From Gigaspora margarita (lineage: Eukaryota > Glomeromycota > Glomeromycetes > Diversisporales > Gigasporaceae), in the NCBI GenBank assembly GCA_009809945.1, contig WTPW01000334.1, forward strand, positions 186,488 to 250,487: a stretch of 64,000 nt of DNA, in the 5' to 3' direction. The translations under genes were made by a program, and so were the position numbers. Below, piece after piece: positions 36,230-47,240 of this stretch. Position 1 is the stretch's first letter. The number at the start of each line of letters is the position of its first letter. The notes under the pieces are model-generated. The model made no database searches. It had not been told where the DNA came from and was given only the letters and a program-made list of their open reading frames with translations.

Positions 36230-37500
36230 AACACACTGGATAAGAACAAATAAAACCTTAAAGAGATGCGATGGATGTGACAGGAATGATGTATCATTAA
36301 AGAGAAAAAAGTGTACCTTGTCTGTAAATATATCAGATGCATATATAGTACAGGTGGACTCAAAACACAGAATACACATAAGGACTAAAGATATAGAAGA
36401 ATACGATCAGGTGGTATTCAACAATACAGTCTGGTTTGAATGAGGGCTACAGCAGTGCTAAAAGTAGTAGTAGCATTCCATGGAATTGAAATAGAGAATT
36501 GGGCAAGATGGATAGATGAAAACTATATAACAAATATGTGACTATTGAAATTATCACTAAGAGAATAAGAATAACTGATAATAAATATAAAATAGTTGCT
36601 ATTGCAAAATTTAGACATAATAACTATATTTGGAACCTGGAAATTCTAGTATAACTGACCCTGACCCATATATAATGACACTGATAGTAGTAAATCTGAA
36701 AGCCAGAGTAGATATAATTTCAAATCACAAACTATTGCTAAGTCTCATAGATAATAGTATAAAACAATATCCAAGAGAAAGACAGAACATCAAAAATAGA
36801 GAATATGCGAGTATTGCTAAATGCATTAAACAGTTACAAGCTGAACATAATATACAAACGAAATATATCAAAAACATAAAAATCTATAGAGACCGTAAAA
36901 TAAACTTAATGACAAAAATAGACCCACAAATATTCTTCAAAATCAGTTGGTGGTAACATTAGATTGATATTCAATAATGTACTTGATAAACCAATTAATA
37001 AAACACATTATTCAAGTGAAAACAATATTGAATAGTTTAACCAAAGAAGAATATGAGCGATCAATTGCTCAAGCCAGTCCATACTATGAGATGCCATACT
37101 AAAATATATCTCATAGAGCGACACACCAATATCACTAAGAACTGATCCAACAGAATCAAGTATAAAAAAATTTAAAATTAAGATACTAGTTAACAAATTA
37201 CCAACCCTTTTGACACTGCATATCAGGTATCCAAAAAAATATTCCAACTACCTATGTCAGAGATGTGTGAAAGAAGAGGAAAACTTTGCACACATACTGA
37301 ACTGTGAAAAGAATGAAAAAACAATCGAAGAAGTAATCAATAAAGTTTGGCAGAAGTACTATAATGAAAAAAAGATTCAAGGAAGAGATAGCAATACAAA
37401 AGAACTGTATACAACTATAAGGAAAATAAACATTGAAGAAAAGCTCCCCTTTGGAGTGATAACAGATGAAATATTGGTCCCTTCAAATAACTGAAAAGAA
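36230..37500 (+). pseudogene. LINE D C-terminal region (Cys cluster, RNase H-like, Cys/His tail)
   Basis: 'LKRCDGCDRND' near 36260 is a Cys cluster. 36630-36956 carries an RNase H-like stretch ('ISNHKLLLSLIDNSIKQ'). 37210-37494 has 'YLCQRCVKEEENFAHILNC' (C-x2-C...H-x3-C), the same tail motif as LINE C and the fragment at 3.6 kb. The catalytic residues of RNase H are not secure. Confidence 0.6.
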
Positions 37501-38383
37501 AGTGTTAAACAAACAACAGCGGTATTACACCAAGTGATTACTGAAATCTGAAAAATGATTTGGAAACCAAGTAGAATGACTGAATATTATAGAACAAATA
37601 TTAGAAAATGGTTAGCTACAGGCAGAAATAAGAAGATCAGTTCACTGCTGCAGACACTTCAATATATGAAATGGATGGAGGGTTATAGAAAAGACAATAA
37701 AATAAGTTTCTGTAGTATATTTACATAGAAATATATCAGTAACTAGATAAACATTAAACAATTGGAGGAAACTTAGATAAACATCATAGATAAATGTGGC
37801 TGGGCCTTTTGTAATAAAATGGACCTGCATCCAAAATAAGACAAGAAAACAAAGACTACAGGGGACCTTGGTCCAAAGTGTAGCCAAATTGGGCCACAGA
37901 TAAACTAGTCTAAGTTGAATGTTCACATAGTTTTAGAAATTTACTGTACAAAATTTGTATTTACTTTCTGAAACAATAAAGAATCTAGACATGATCATGT
38001 TTGTAAAAAAAAAAAATAAATAAATATAATACTTTTAGAATAATTTTAAACAATTTTTTTTAAAAGGTATTAATTTTTTATTTTTAGTAAAACTTAAAAT
38101 AAAAGTTTTAATAATAATTTAGTGAATCAAATATATTTAAAAAATTTTTTTAAATTTAAAACTTTATTTTCTTTGATTTTATAAAAATAGATTAATTTTA
38201 ACTTTGTATAAATTTATAACAAAAAATAGTTATTTATAATAATTTATCATTTAAAACCAAAATATAAATCTAAAAGAATATTATATCAAAAATTAATAAA
38301 ATTTTATAAAAAAAATTTTTTTTAAGAATATTATATAACATTTTGTAGACAAATTTGTCTGCACTTATCCTATATATTAAGAG

Positions 38384-39020
38384 ATAAAAATTATCAAAAA
38401 ATTAGTAATTATCAGATAATCTAGATGCCAAAAATTCTGACCAAAAATTTATAACCCAAAAATATATAATAATTAGATAGTAAGGGGCGTGCCATTTATT
38501 ATGTAATATTTTTTACTTAGTAGCCACCCTCATCCATGTATGGTGTGATTATTTTATCTAATTCAGATTGGTTAATATAATATATAGACATGATCACTAT
38601 CTCTGACCATGTATCTATAGTAAAAATTATATAATAAATGGTATGCCCTAATAATATAGTAATACTTTACTAATTAAGAGGTAATATTAGAAGAAATATA
38701 GTAATACTAAGTCATCAGGGCTTATTAATTTACATTTCTATAAAAATATATTAATTGGTTAAAAATTGCAATTGAATCAGCTAATTTTTTAAATAACAAA
38801 ATTTTTTGTAATATTAAAAGAATCTTGTTACAAAATAAATATACCATACTATATATAGTTAAAGTTAATTGGTACTATTATAATTAACATTTATTAATAA
38901 ATTTGAATTGTGATAGTATTTTTGATTAAATCTGGGTTGTATAACCAATCAAAAGTGTCAAAGCATAATAACTTGATCATATGCTATTATTCTATTGGTT
39001 GGTAGATTAACATAAAATAT
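38384..39020. repeat. Dispersed repeat R1, copy 1
   Basis: Sequence such as 'attagtaattatcagataat', 'atatagtaatactttac', 'gggttgtataaccaatcaaa' and 'ttctattggttggtaga' is shared with 39640-39860, 42640-43150 (inverted, interrupted), 46500-46700 and 46780-47240. Copies are about 75-90% alike by eye. No coding content or clear ends, so it may be a decayed transposon. Confidence 0.65.
38484..38648. mobile_element. 165-bp PIF/Harbinger-like MITE in R1 copy 1
   Basis: GGGGCGTGCCATTTATTA and (reverse complement of the right end) GGGCATACCATTTATTA are inverted ends. TAA flanks both sides (38481-38483, 38649-38651). The related R1 copy at about 46785-46800 lacks it, which gives an empty site. Confidence 0.85.
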
Positions 39021-39059
39021 TAGTTAGGAAATATGTTATACATGTTGATATATAAGTAT

Positions 39060-39480
39060 TAGTTCATAATAAAAATTATAATAAAAATTTTTAAATTTAC
39101 TATAAACTTTAAACAAATTATTCTTTTGTTTACAAATTTATATTAAGAATAGTAGTTTAAAGTTATTTAGAACACTTTGTTAAATTTTGCAAAATTTGCA
39201 GATTTTCTTAATAAAATTTTTTTTAAAAAAAAAAATTTTTAATTTTAAAACTGCAATTATATGTAAAATTTTATGCTAAACAAGTTTACTTAGTAGCAAA
39301 ATAGATTATCTTAACAAAAAAGGGGTTTATATTACAAACCCAAAAATTTTTAACTTTAGCATATTGCTTTTTTGTCAAGATAACCTATATTTTGCTACTA
39401 AGTAAACTTGTTTAGCATGAAATTTTATATATAATTGCAGTTTTAAAATTGAAAATTCTTTCTTTTTAAAAAATTTTAGA
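39060..39480. repeat. Foldback element
   Basis: The inner arms 39250-39330 ('actgcaattatatgtaaaat', 'gcaaaatagattatctt') and 39355-39440 are inverted complements. The order of motifs ('taaattatactataaac', then 'gtaaaattttatgctaaac') mimics the 30.4-31.4 kb palindrome at lower similarity, so it may be an old relative. Confidence 0.6.
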
Positions 39481-39639
39481 ATTAATATAAAAATATCTAT
39501 ACTGTATATTAATTTTTTGTATTTATTATTTTGATTATATGATATTATAGTAATACTAACATTGTTTATATTGGGTTAGAGCTAGAAAAAAACTATGTTG
39601 GGGTTAGGGTTTAGGCTATTATATAGTAAAATTGCTCAA

Positions 39640-39860
39640 GAAAAATTCTTTACTAATTATAAGATAATGTTAAAAGAAATGTAGCAATAATAAAGTCATC
39701 AGACTTATTAATTTATACATTTTGTAGAAATATAGTAATTAATTAAAAATTGTATTGTAAATAATTGAATTGGCTAATTTTGTCAGGTAATAAAATTTTT
39801 TATAATATCATAAAGAATTTTGTTACCAAATTGATATACAATACTGCATAGATTTTTATA
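39640..39860. repeat. Dispersed repeat R1, copy 2 (partial)
   Basis: 'ctttactaattataagataatgttaaaagaaatgtag' and following sequence match R1 copies at 38.7 and 46.8 kb. It ends near 39860. Confidence 0.6.
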
Positions 39861-40172
39861 GAGTTATCCTTAAATTTCTGGGTTGGATACATTAAATCAG
39901 TATTCCAATCTAAGTACGCTTTACTTGGGTTACCTGTGGGTAATCAGGTAACACCAGGTTGGCATTGAACAATGTCCAAATAAATTTAATTGGACATTTG
40001 GACATTTGACACAGTTAAATATTCAAATAATTTTTGGACCTTTAGGTATTAAATAATGTCTAAATAAATTGCAAGATTTATTGGACATATGTCCAAATAG
40101 TTAATTGGACATATGTCCAATTGTCCAATAATTTTATTGGACAATTTTAATAAGATGATGACAAAAGCTTTA

Positions 40173-40706
40173 CCATATATTGCCACCTCTAAAAATAAGC
40201 TACCCTCTCTTTTGGTCAACAAATTCAAAATGTCTTTGATTCAAAAATAAGCTACCTTATGATCAATAATAGTTACTATATAGTAAAATTCAAAGTTACT
40301 ATGCAAATCGATTATAATTGCTTAAGTAAACATTTTTAGGAGATCAAAATACACATACTCTTAAATTTTTAACAAATTTGAAGAACTTTTAATTAATTGG
40401 TTTTTAATTTTTACGTTCAATAAATAAATTAAAATTTTATTAACAAAATATATTCATTGAACTTAAAAATTAAATATCAAATAATAAAAGGTACTTCAAT
40501 TCTGATAAAATTTTTAGTATATATGTATTTTAGTCTTCTAAACAAGTTTACTTAAACATTAATAATCGATTTACTTAGTAGAATTTAGACTTTACTATGT
40601 GTCAACTATTTGCAATTGACCAAAAATTGATTTTATCCAAAAATAAGCTACCTCCAGATTTTTTATGTTCAAAATCGTCCAAAAAAGGGAGCTTATTTTT
40701 TAGAAA
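40173..40706. mobile_element. MITE of the CCRTATATTCC family (eroded right end)
   Basis: It begins TA-CCATATATTGCC then 'taaaaataagctacc', and ends near 'gggagcttatttttta'. The inverted arms contain 'aaatcgattataattgctta' and 'aatcgatttacttag'. It is a close relative of 43838-44516 and serves as its empty site for a piggyBac-type insertion at 'gcttaagtaaac'. Confidence 0.65.
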
Positions 40707-41099
40707 CAACATTTATTAATTTTATTTTTATTCATATAAACTTTTTTTACTTATTAATTTACAATAATAATTTATTAATAATTGTTTCCAATTCAAAATA
40801 TTGATCTTAGCTAATTATTTTATTTGGTCCTTTATTAAAAGTAAAAATAAAATCAACTGTTGTTATTATTCTTTTTGAAATACAATTATTTTACAGTTTT
40901 TAATATTCTGTTTGATTAATTATTATTTTACTAGAGCAATACCAAATATATATTTTTAAAACTTGTATATATATATATAAACATATTGCAAGTAAAATAT
41001 AATTTAAGTTGGTTCAGTATAGCAGTAGTATGAATATGTATATACATATCATATTTTTATAATAATAATAATTATTATTATTCTTAGTATATTTTTTAA

Positions 41100-41910
41100 G
41101 GGAATAAAAATTTGTTGCACTTGCAACATGTTGCACCCTGTGATGCGACCAATCAAATTGCTCAATTTTTAGACAACAAAATTTTTTTTAAAAACTAAAA
41201 ATTTTACTAGTAAAATGTAAAAAATAAGTGATAACAAAATATATAGTGAAATTTTATTCTGAACAACTTTTTCTAAGTTATAAAGATAAAATATCTTAAT
41301 AAAAAAAGATGTTTTATAAGAAAAAACAAAAATTTCCAATGTTAGCGCATATAGAACTTTTTTACTAATTTAATAGGACCCCGAAATATACATAGATAGG
41401 TCAGGTTAATTATAGGATTACTAAAAAAAGAAAAGATCTGCAGAAAAACTTCAAAAATAAGCAAAAAATTATTATAAATAGAAAAGATCTGCATAAAAAA
41501 CCTCAAAAATAAGCAAACTCATACCTGATCTATCTATATATATTTTGGGGTTCTAATTTAATTTATATTTATGTTTTAAGTATTATATGCAAAATTTTAC
41601 TCTAAACAACTTTTTCTAAATTAAAAGGATATATTGTTTTAGTAAAAAAAAAGTTTTATATGTGCTAACTTTTGAAATTTTTGTTTTTTCTTATAAAACG
41701 CCTTTTTTTACTAAAATAATCTATCTTCGTAACTTAGAAAAAGTTGTTCAGAATAAAATTTTATATTATATAATATCTATTATATATATATATTATACTT
41801 TATTAAATAAAAACTTTAATTTTTAAAAAATTTTTTTTGCCTACAAAATCGAGCGATTTGATTGGTCAAACATGGGTGACATGTTGTGGGTGCAACAAAT
41901 TTATATTTCC
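41100..41910. mobile_element. Mutator-like foldback element, 9-bp target duplication
   Basis: The ends GGGAATAAAAATTTGTTGCA and (reverse complement) GGAAATATAAATTTGTTGCA are flanked by the identical 9-mer ATTTTTTAA (41091-41099, 41911-41919). The arms remain complementary for over 200 bp, with 'caaccaatcaaat'-type and 'ctgaacaactttttctaag' segments. A 9-bp duplication with long inverted repeats is the Mutator/MULE habit. The loop is filled by the insert at 41375-41553. Confidence 0.82.
41375..41553. mobile_element. 179-bp MITE nested in the Mutator-like foldback
   Basis: GGACCCCGAAATATACATAG and (reverse complement) GAACCCCAAAATATATATAG are inverted ends. The 9-mer TAATTTAAT lies on both sides (41366-41374, 41554-41562). 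The interior has two copies of 'aaaagatctgca..aaac..caaaaataagca'. Confidence 0.8.
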
Positions 41911-42639
41911 ATTTTTTAAATATACTGTAAATTTCAATATTTTGTATCAGTAAATATTGACCTAAATAAAGTTTAATTTAGGCCAAGATTAAATTAATTT
42001 TTTGTTAATGTTTAATAAAAAAGTTACTATGTCCAATCAAATTATTTGGACAATTGGACATTGTCCAAATATCCAAATGTCCAAATTATCCAAATGTCCA
42101 ATATCATAATATGCCATTCCTGGTAGCACAGTTTGAAATTATAGCTATTCTGGTAGTTAATCTGTGGGTCAACCCACAGATTACTCATTGGTTGATCTAC
42201 AGAACATCCATGTCTGCAATATTATAATCTGTACATAAATCTAATTTATTATAATAGTTTTTTGCATATTATTAAAGTTTAATAAAGAACATTTATTTTT
42301 GAAAAGCTTTGTTTCTTTATTTTAACTTTATATTATACTGATTCTTTGGTTTATTTGGTAAGTTACTGATGGGTCAGTGCTAATTTTTTTGTTAAAATAT
42401 TATACCATAAATTCTTTTTTAAAAATAATATGATAATGTTTAACTTTTTGTATAATATCTTTTCTAGTATTTAGAAAGTTCCACAATAAATAAAAAGAAA
42501 AACACAAGATTAATAAAAATAGCAAAAAATATTAAGAAAAATTACATTTTACCAAAAATTTAAATAATAGATTTCTAGTTTTTTTCCATTTTTTATAAAT
42601 TATTGATCAGAATTTTTGCTATCAAATTATCTGATAATC

Positions 42640-43150
42640 ACTAATTTTTTTAGCAATTCTTGTAGTCCATAGTATTATGTTGATTTACCAATAAATAAAA
42701 CTATAGTTACCGTATATTCCTGAAAATAAGCAACCTTTTTTGGGGCAAAAATTACACGAAAAAGCGGTGGGGTTGCTTATTTTCGATTTGTTGAATTTTT
42801 TGAAAAATTGAAAAACGTACTAATGAAAAGTTATCCAAATGGCATGAAATTTTTAATATAAATGTATTTTTGTGTCCTAAACAAGTTTACTTAATGGCAC
42901 TTTTGAGGTTTACTTAGTAAAATCTAGACTTTTATATGTAGAAACTGCTAACGCGTTTTTTGAGATTTTTGAAAAAAATCAGGGGGGTTGCTTATTTTCG
43001 GAGTAGCTTATTTTCGGGAATATACAGTATATCCAAAATATGATCAGTGTACTAAAACTAATATAGCAATAAAGTAAATAATCAAGTTATTATGCTTTAA
43101 CACTTTTGATTGGTTATACAAACTGTGAACAAATATTAAGACAAAAATAG
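42640..43150. repeat. Dispersed repeat R1, inverted copy 3, interrupted
   Basis: 42653-42709 and 43030-43140 together are the reverse complement of the R1 stretch near 46.55-46.70 kb ('ccaaaatatgatcagtgt', 'ataatcaagttattatgc'). The copy is cut by the MITE at 42710-43027. Confidence 0.7.
42710..43027. mobile_element. 318-bp MITE of the CCRTATATTCC family with confirmed TA target
   Basis: CCGTATATTCCTGAAAATAA / (reverse complement) CTGTATATTCCCGAAAATAA ends with TA on both sides (42708-42709, 43028-43029). The R1 copy near 46.6 kb has an uninterrupted 'tagttatatccaaaa' where this copy has the insertion, so the single TA was duplicated. Both arms show 'aagcaacc'. Confidence 0.9.
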
Positions 43151-43837
43151 TAATGAGCAAGTTATAATCAAGAATGTTATACAATTCAAATTCATTAACA
43201 TTTGTTAATTATGACAGTATTATGTATTGATTTGTTAACAAAATTTTTTATAGTAAATCATAAATCAACCAAATATTGAGAGATTATAGCAGATTAATAT
43301 AAAGTAAATAGAATATAGTATTTTATACCCTCCTAATTATCTTAACACTAAAATTATAGCTAATCAGTATAGTATAGATAAACAGATTAGTAAAATACAA
43401 GCTGATCTGTAAAATCTGTATCATACTATATAATTAGCTATAATTCTAGCCCTAATATAGTTTGTTGCAAAAAGATTTGTACCTCAAATAGCTCTGATTA
43501 AAATATTTTTTGTACTAATTAATTTTAATTTTTTTAATTTATTATAATCATTAGATTATCAGATTAATAAAAATAAAATTATTTTGATTATTTTATTGAT
43601 AAAATAAAAAATTTATTAATAGTAACTTTTTTTAAAAATATTTACTACTGTCTTTCTCTTCTACAATTACCTCCTCTATAGTAACAACCTCTATATAATC
43701 ACACAAAATTTTAACTACCATTTTTTTTATATAAAAAATATCTTTATATAATCACAAATAGCTTATAATCATTATCACATTTTTTAGAAGCTTTTTGAGA
43801 TTTTTTATTAGTAAAATACTCTTATATAATCACAATA

Positions 43838-44516
43838 CCATATATTAAAGTCTAAATGTTACTACTATAGATTCCCAAAAGTAAGCTATATTTTGTTATT
43901 GTTTTGTGTTAAATTTAGTTTTTAGCAATCGCAAGTAGTTGCTACATAGTGAAGTCCAAATTCTACTAAATAAATCGATTAAAATGCTTAAGGGTAGAGT
44001 ATACCCCATGATGATTACACACAATATTAGCCAATAAGATCATGTGATTTGCAGGTGATAAACAAAATTTGCAGGTAACAATATGAAACTGGCCAATCAA
44101 ATCATGTGATTTATATGTGATTTACAGGTGATCGACACAAGATATACTCTACCTTTAAGTAAACTTGTTCAGAAGATCAAAATTTTTATCCATATAGAAA
44201 ATTTTTTATTATTTGACTTTTAATTTTTATGTTCGTTGAATTTACTTTTTTAAAAAATTTTACTTTTTTCATTGAATGTAAAAGTCAAAAGTCAAATAAT
44301 AAAATCTTCTTTAATTTTGCTAAAAATTTTATTTTATGTGTATTTTGATCTTCTTAATAAGTTTACTTAGACGATTATCATCGATTTATATAGTAAAATT
44401 TGGACTTTACTATGTAGTAACTATTATCAATCGTGAGAGTAGCTTATTTTCGAGTAAATAAGTTTTTGGGTTTTTTGGTCAAAGCAAAGAGGTAGCTTAT
44501 TTTTGGGAATATATGG
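43838..44516. mobile_element. Middle element of the nest (CCRTATATTCC family)
   Basis: TA-CCATATAT... on the left and ...GGGAATATATGG-TA on the right, with arms containing 'cccaaaagtaagcta' and 'gtagcttatttttggg'. It is the closest relative of 40173-40706. It is itself split by the TTAA element. Confidence 0.75.
43988..44158. mobile_element. Inner element: 171-bp piggyBac-like MITE, TTAA duplication
   Basis: TTAA at 43988-43991 and 44155-44158 encloses inverted ends GGGTAGAGTATA / TATACTCTACCT (11 of 12 matching). The relative at 40.3 kb reads 'gcttaagtaaac' without the insert, an exact empty site. The interior has two 'caatcaaatcatgtgattt'-like segments. Confidence 0.92.
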
Positions 44517-45021
44517 TAAGTAATCGATTAATACATTAAAAAAGCTGTTTGACATGCAAATTATGCATATTCTTGAATTTTGACAAACTTAACAAACTAT
44601 TATTAATTTGTTTTTTTATTATATGTTGGACAAAAAAATAATTTATTTTTTTTGTCTAACATAAAGAAATTAATTAATAAAAGTTAGTCCAAATTATATG
44701 AAACTTTTAGAATATATATAATTTGTTATTCCAAACAACTTTACTTATTGATTCACTTAGTACAATTTGGACTTTTATATGTAGCAACTATTTGTGATTA
44801 TAATATTTACTTTATATAATCACATAATATAAACTACAGTATTAGATGTGATTATATAGGATAATTACTATATAATCACACCTTTTTATAATCACTATTT
44901 TTGCTACAATAAACCATGTAATTATAGAGAAGGAAGACAGTATATAATTTACTATAGTAATTTATATGTAAAAAAGTCAAATGGTCAAGCTTTAAAGCTT
45001 AATTTTTGCTCAAATTTTAAC

Positions 45022-45283
45022 CATATGGGCTAGGTGCTGAAAAAAGGACTGAAAATGACAATTTTTTTAAAATAGATTTTTTATATAAATCAATTTAGAA
45101 TAAGATTAGGATCTTTTTTTACTTAAAACACAAAGATAGTTGTATTAATAAAATTTTACAGGATAGCTTTTTAAAGTTTTTATTTTCTTATAATCTATTA
45201 TAAGATTTACAATACAAAAATTGATTTTCTGAAGATCTTTTATTTTGTCATTTTTGGTCCTTTTTCTAGCACCTGGCCCATAT
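45022..45283. mobile_element. MITE with CATATGGGCTAGGTGC inverted ends
   Basis: 'catatgggctaggtgctgaa' on the left is inverted at the right ('tctagcacctggcccatat'). A shorter sibling with the same ends is at 59685-59875, inside an intron of the kinase gene. The target duplication was not resolved. Confidence 0.75.
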
Positions 45284-45389
45284 CTTTATTATATATACAT
45301 CAATACACTTGTATAGTACAAGCAAAATCGGTTAAAATATCTTTTTTTCAAAAAAATTTTTTCTTTTTTTTCAAATATAGTGAATTGTA

Positions 45390-45519
45390 CCATAAACTGC
45401 CATATACAAAACCTGGGTCTGTTACAATTTTCAAAAAAATTAATTAGTAAAAAAAAGAAAATAATTAGAAAAATGAGAGGGGTCTAATATATAGGGATCT
45501 TATATATGGCAGTTTACAG
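45390..45519. mobile_element. 130-bp MITE, TA target
   Basis: CCATAAACTGCCATATA / (reverse complement) CTGTAAACTGCCATATA ends with TA on both sides (45388-45389, 45520-45521). Interior is AT-rich with no frame. Confidence 0.82.
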
Positions 45520-46499
45520 TACATGCTTAATTATTAAAATAAAACAATGTTAAACCAATAAAAATTATATAATAAGTTATATTAAAACCTATTTTATTTG
45601 ATATTAAAAAATTTTTAATAATTAATCAGAAATATAAAACTTTTACTTAGAGTCAAGTTTATGAAATTTTTTGAGATACAAATCTTTCTGCACTGGACTA
45701 TACTAATATATATAATACCAAAATTCAAAATTTGTACTCTCTGATTGGCCATTTTTTTTAGAAGTTTTGATTATATGCACAAATAAGTAAATACTATACC
45801 AATATTTCTTACTCTATACTCATTAATAATTGAGACCAAATATTGTAGCCTAAGAAGAAATTAGAGATTAGTATTGAACCAAAGTACTAAAATACCTATT
45901 CATATCTAAAATTCAATGTAAAATTTTAGATTATTGCCTGCAGGTGACCATAGCAGAATTTTTTTATTAGAACTCATCTGGATTACCTGAGTAGGTTATT
46001 TGTGAGTAACCTTAACAGAATTTTTTCTATTATTAGAACTTACCCAGATCACCCAGGTGAGTAACCCAAGTTGGAATTTTTGAGATGGAGCAGAACACTG
46101 CATCAGATCTAAATCAGCATTTAGCTCTGTTTGTATAGCAAAATTATTAGCTATGCATTTTTTTACATAATTAATAAATGAATATAATTTATTAGTAAAA
46201 TTTTTTATAATATTGAGCAAAATAGGTCAATTCTGATCCAACCAACCATGATTCAAATGCACTTCAATAAATCCTAACTCAGAATTTTGGGGACTCTCTA
46301 TATGAGTTTACTGTATATAGTTATGATGATTTGGTACTATTGAATCTAAAGTAGCCTCTATCTAAAGTAGCTACTTTATATCTTTAAAGTAGTGCTCTAG
46401 CTAAAATTATAACTTAATGCATGCACAAAGTTCTAATTTCAGAGATTTAATTTTATTTAGGCACTATATTAAATAGGGCAACTTTAGATACAACAGTAC

Positions 46500-47240
46500 T
46501 ATTATTATTAATAATTAATAATGAATTTGAATTGTAATGATATTCTTGATTATAACTTGGGTTGTATAACCAATCAAAAGCATTAAATCATAATAACTTG
46601 ATTATATGCTATATTAGTTTTAGCACTAATCACATTTTGGATATAACTATGATTCTATTGGTTGGTAGATCAATATAAACTACAAACTATAAGAATTACT
46701 AAAAAATTAATAATTATTAGATAATCTGGACAGCAAAATTTTGACCAAAAATTTACAATCTGAAAATGTGTAATAATTAGATTGTAGAAATATAGTAATA
46801 CTTTACTAATTATAAGTTAATGTCAAAAGAAATATAGTAATAATAAAGTTTTAGAACTTATTAATTTATATTTCAGTAATTAGTTGGAAAGTGCATTGTA
46901 CAGCAATTGAATTAGCTAATTTTGTCAGGTGACAAATTTCTTATAGCACTATAAAGAATTTTGTTACAAAATCAATACACAATACTATATGTGGTTAAGG
47001 TTAATTTGGTACTATTATAATTAACAATTGCAAATTTGAATTGTGATGACATTCTAGATCATAACTTGGGTTATATAACCAATCAAAAGCATTAAAGCAT
47101 AATAACTTGATTATATGCTAATTCTATTAGTTGGTAGATCAATACAAAACTATAAACTATAAGAATCACTAAATAATTAGTAATTATCAGATAATCCAGA
47201 TGGCAAAAATTCTGACCAAAAATTTACAAAAAAAATGAAA
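46500..47240. repeat. Dispersed repeat R1, copies 4 and 5 (tandem)
   Basis: Two successive R1 copies (about 46500-46700 and 46780-47240), both carrying 'gggttrtataaccaatcaaa' and 'ttggtagatcaata'. They provide the empty sites for the elements at 38484-38648 and 42710-43027. Confidence 0.7.

Larger units (their letters stand above)
31500..38023 (+). mobile_element. LINE D: long, strongly decayed plus-strand LINE
   Basis: ORF1-like scraps (about 31540-32000) are followed by endonuclease (about 32.88-33.52 kb), RT (about 34.5-35.3 kb), a Cys/RNase H region (36.2-36.95 kb), a Cys/His tail (37.2-37.5 kb), AATAAAG (about 37974) and 'ctagacatgatcatg' plus an A-rich tail ending near 38023. It shares its end motif with the fragment at 3290-4553. 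Many frame breaks are present. The 5' boundary is uncertain because 32.0-32.65 kb shows no coding trace. Confidence 0.78.
39950..42135. repeat. Composite region bounded by inverted GGACATTTGGA-rich ends
   Basis: The left edge 'ccaggttggcattgaacaat' with repeated 'ggacatttgga' and 'atgtccaaat' motifs is roughly inverted at the right edge (42030-42130, 'gacatttggataatttg' on the complement, then 'ggcat' and 'ccagg'). Between them sit the elements at 40173-40706 and 41100-41910. It may be an old transposon expanded by later insertions. Confidence 0.5.
43648..44940. mobile_element. Outer element of a triple nest (pogo/Tigger-like, TA target)
   Basis: CTGTCTTTCTCTTCTACAAT and (reverse complement) CTGTCTTCCTTCTCTATAAT are inverted ends with TA on both sides (43646-43647, 44941-44942). 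Subterminal 'cctctatataatcac' motifs repeat on both arms. Without the inner element it is about 610 bp. No transposase frame. Confidence 0.8.

Noticed and set aside
33465-36379. Minus-strand frames rich in Phe/Ile/Leu opposite LINE D
   Set aside because: They are antisense to the decayed LINE coding strand and only look like membrane proteins because of AT-rich complement codons.
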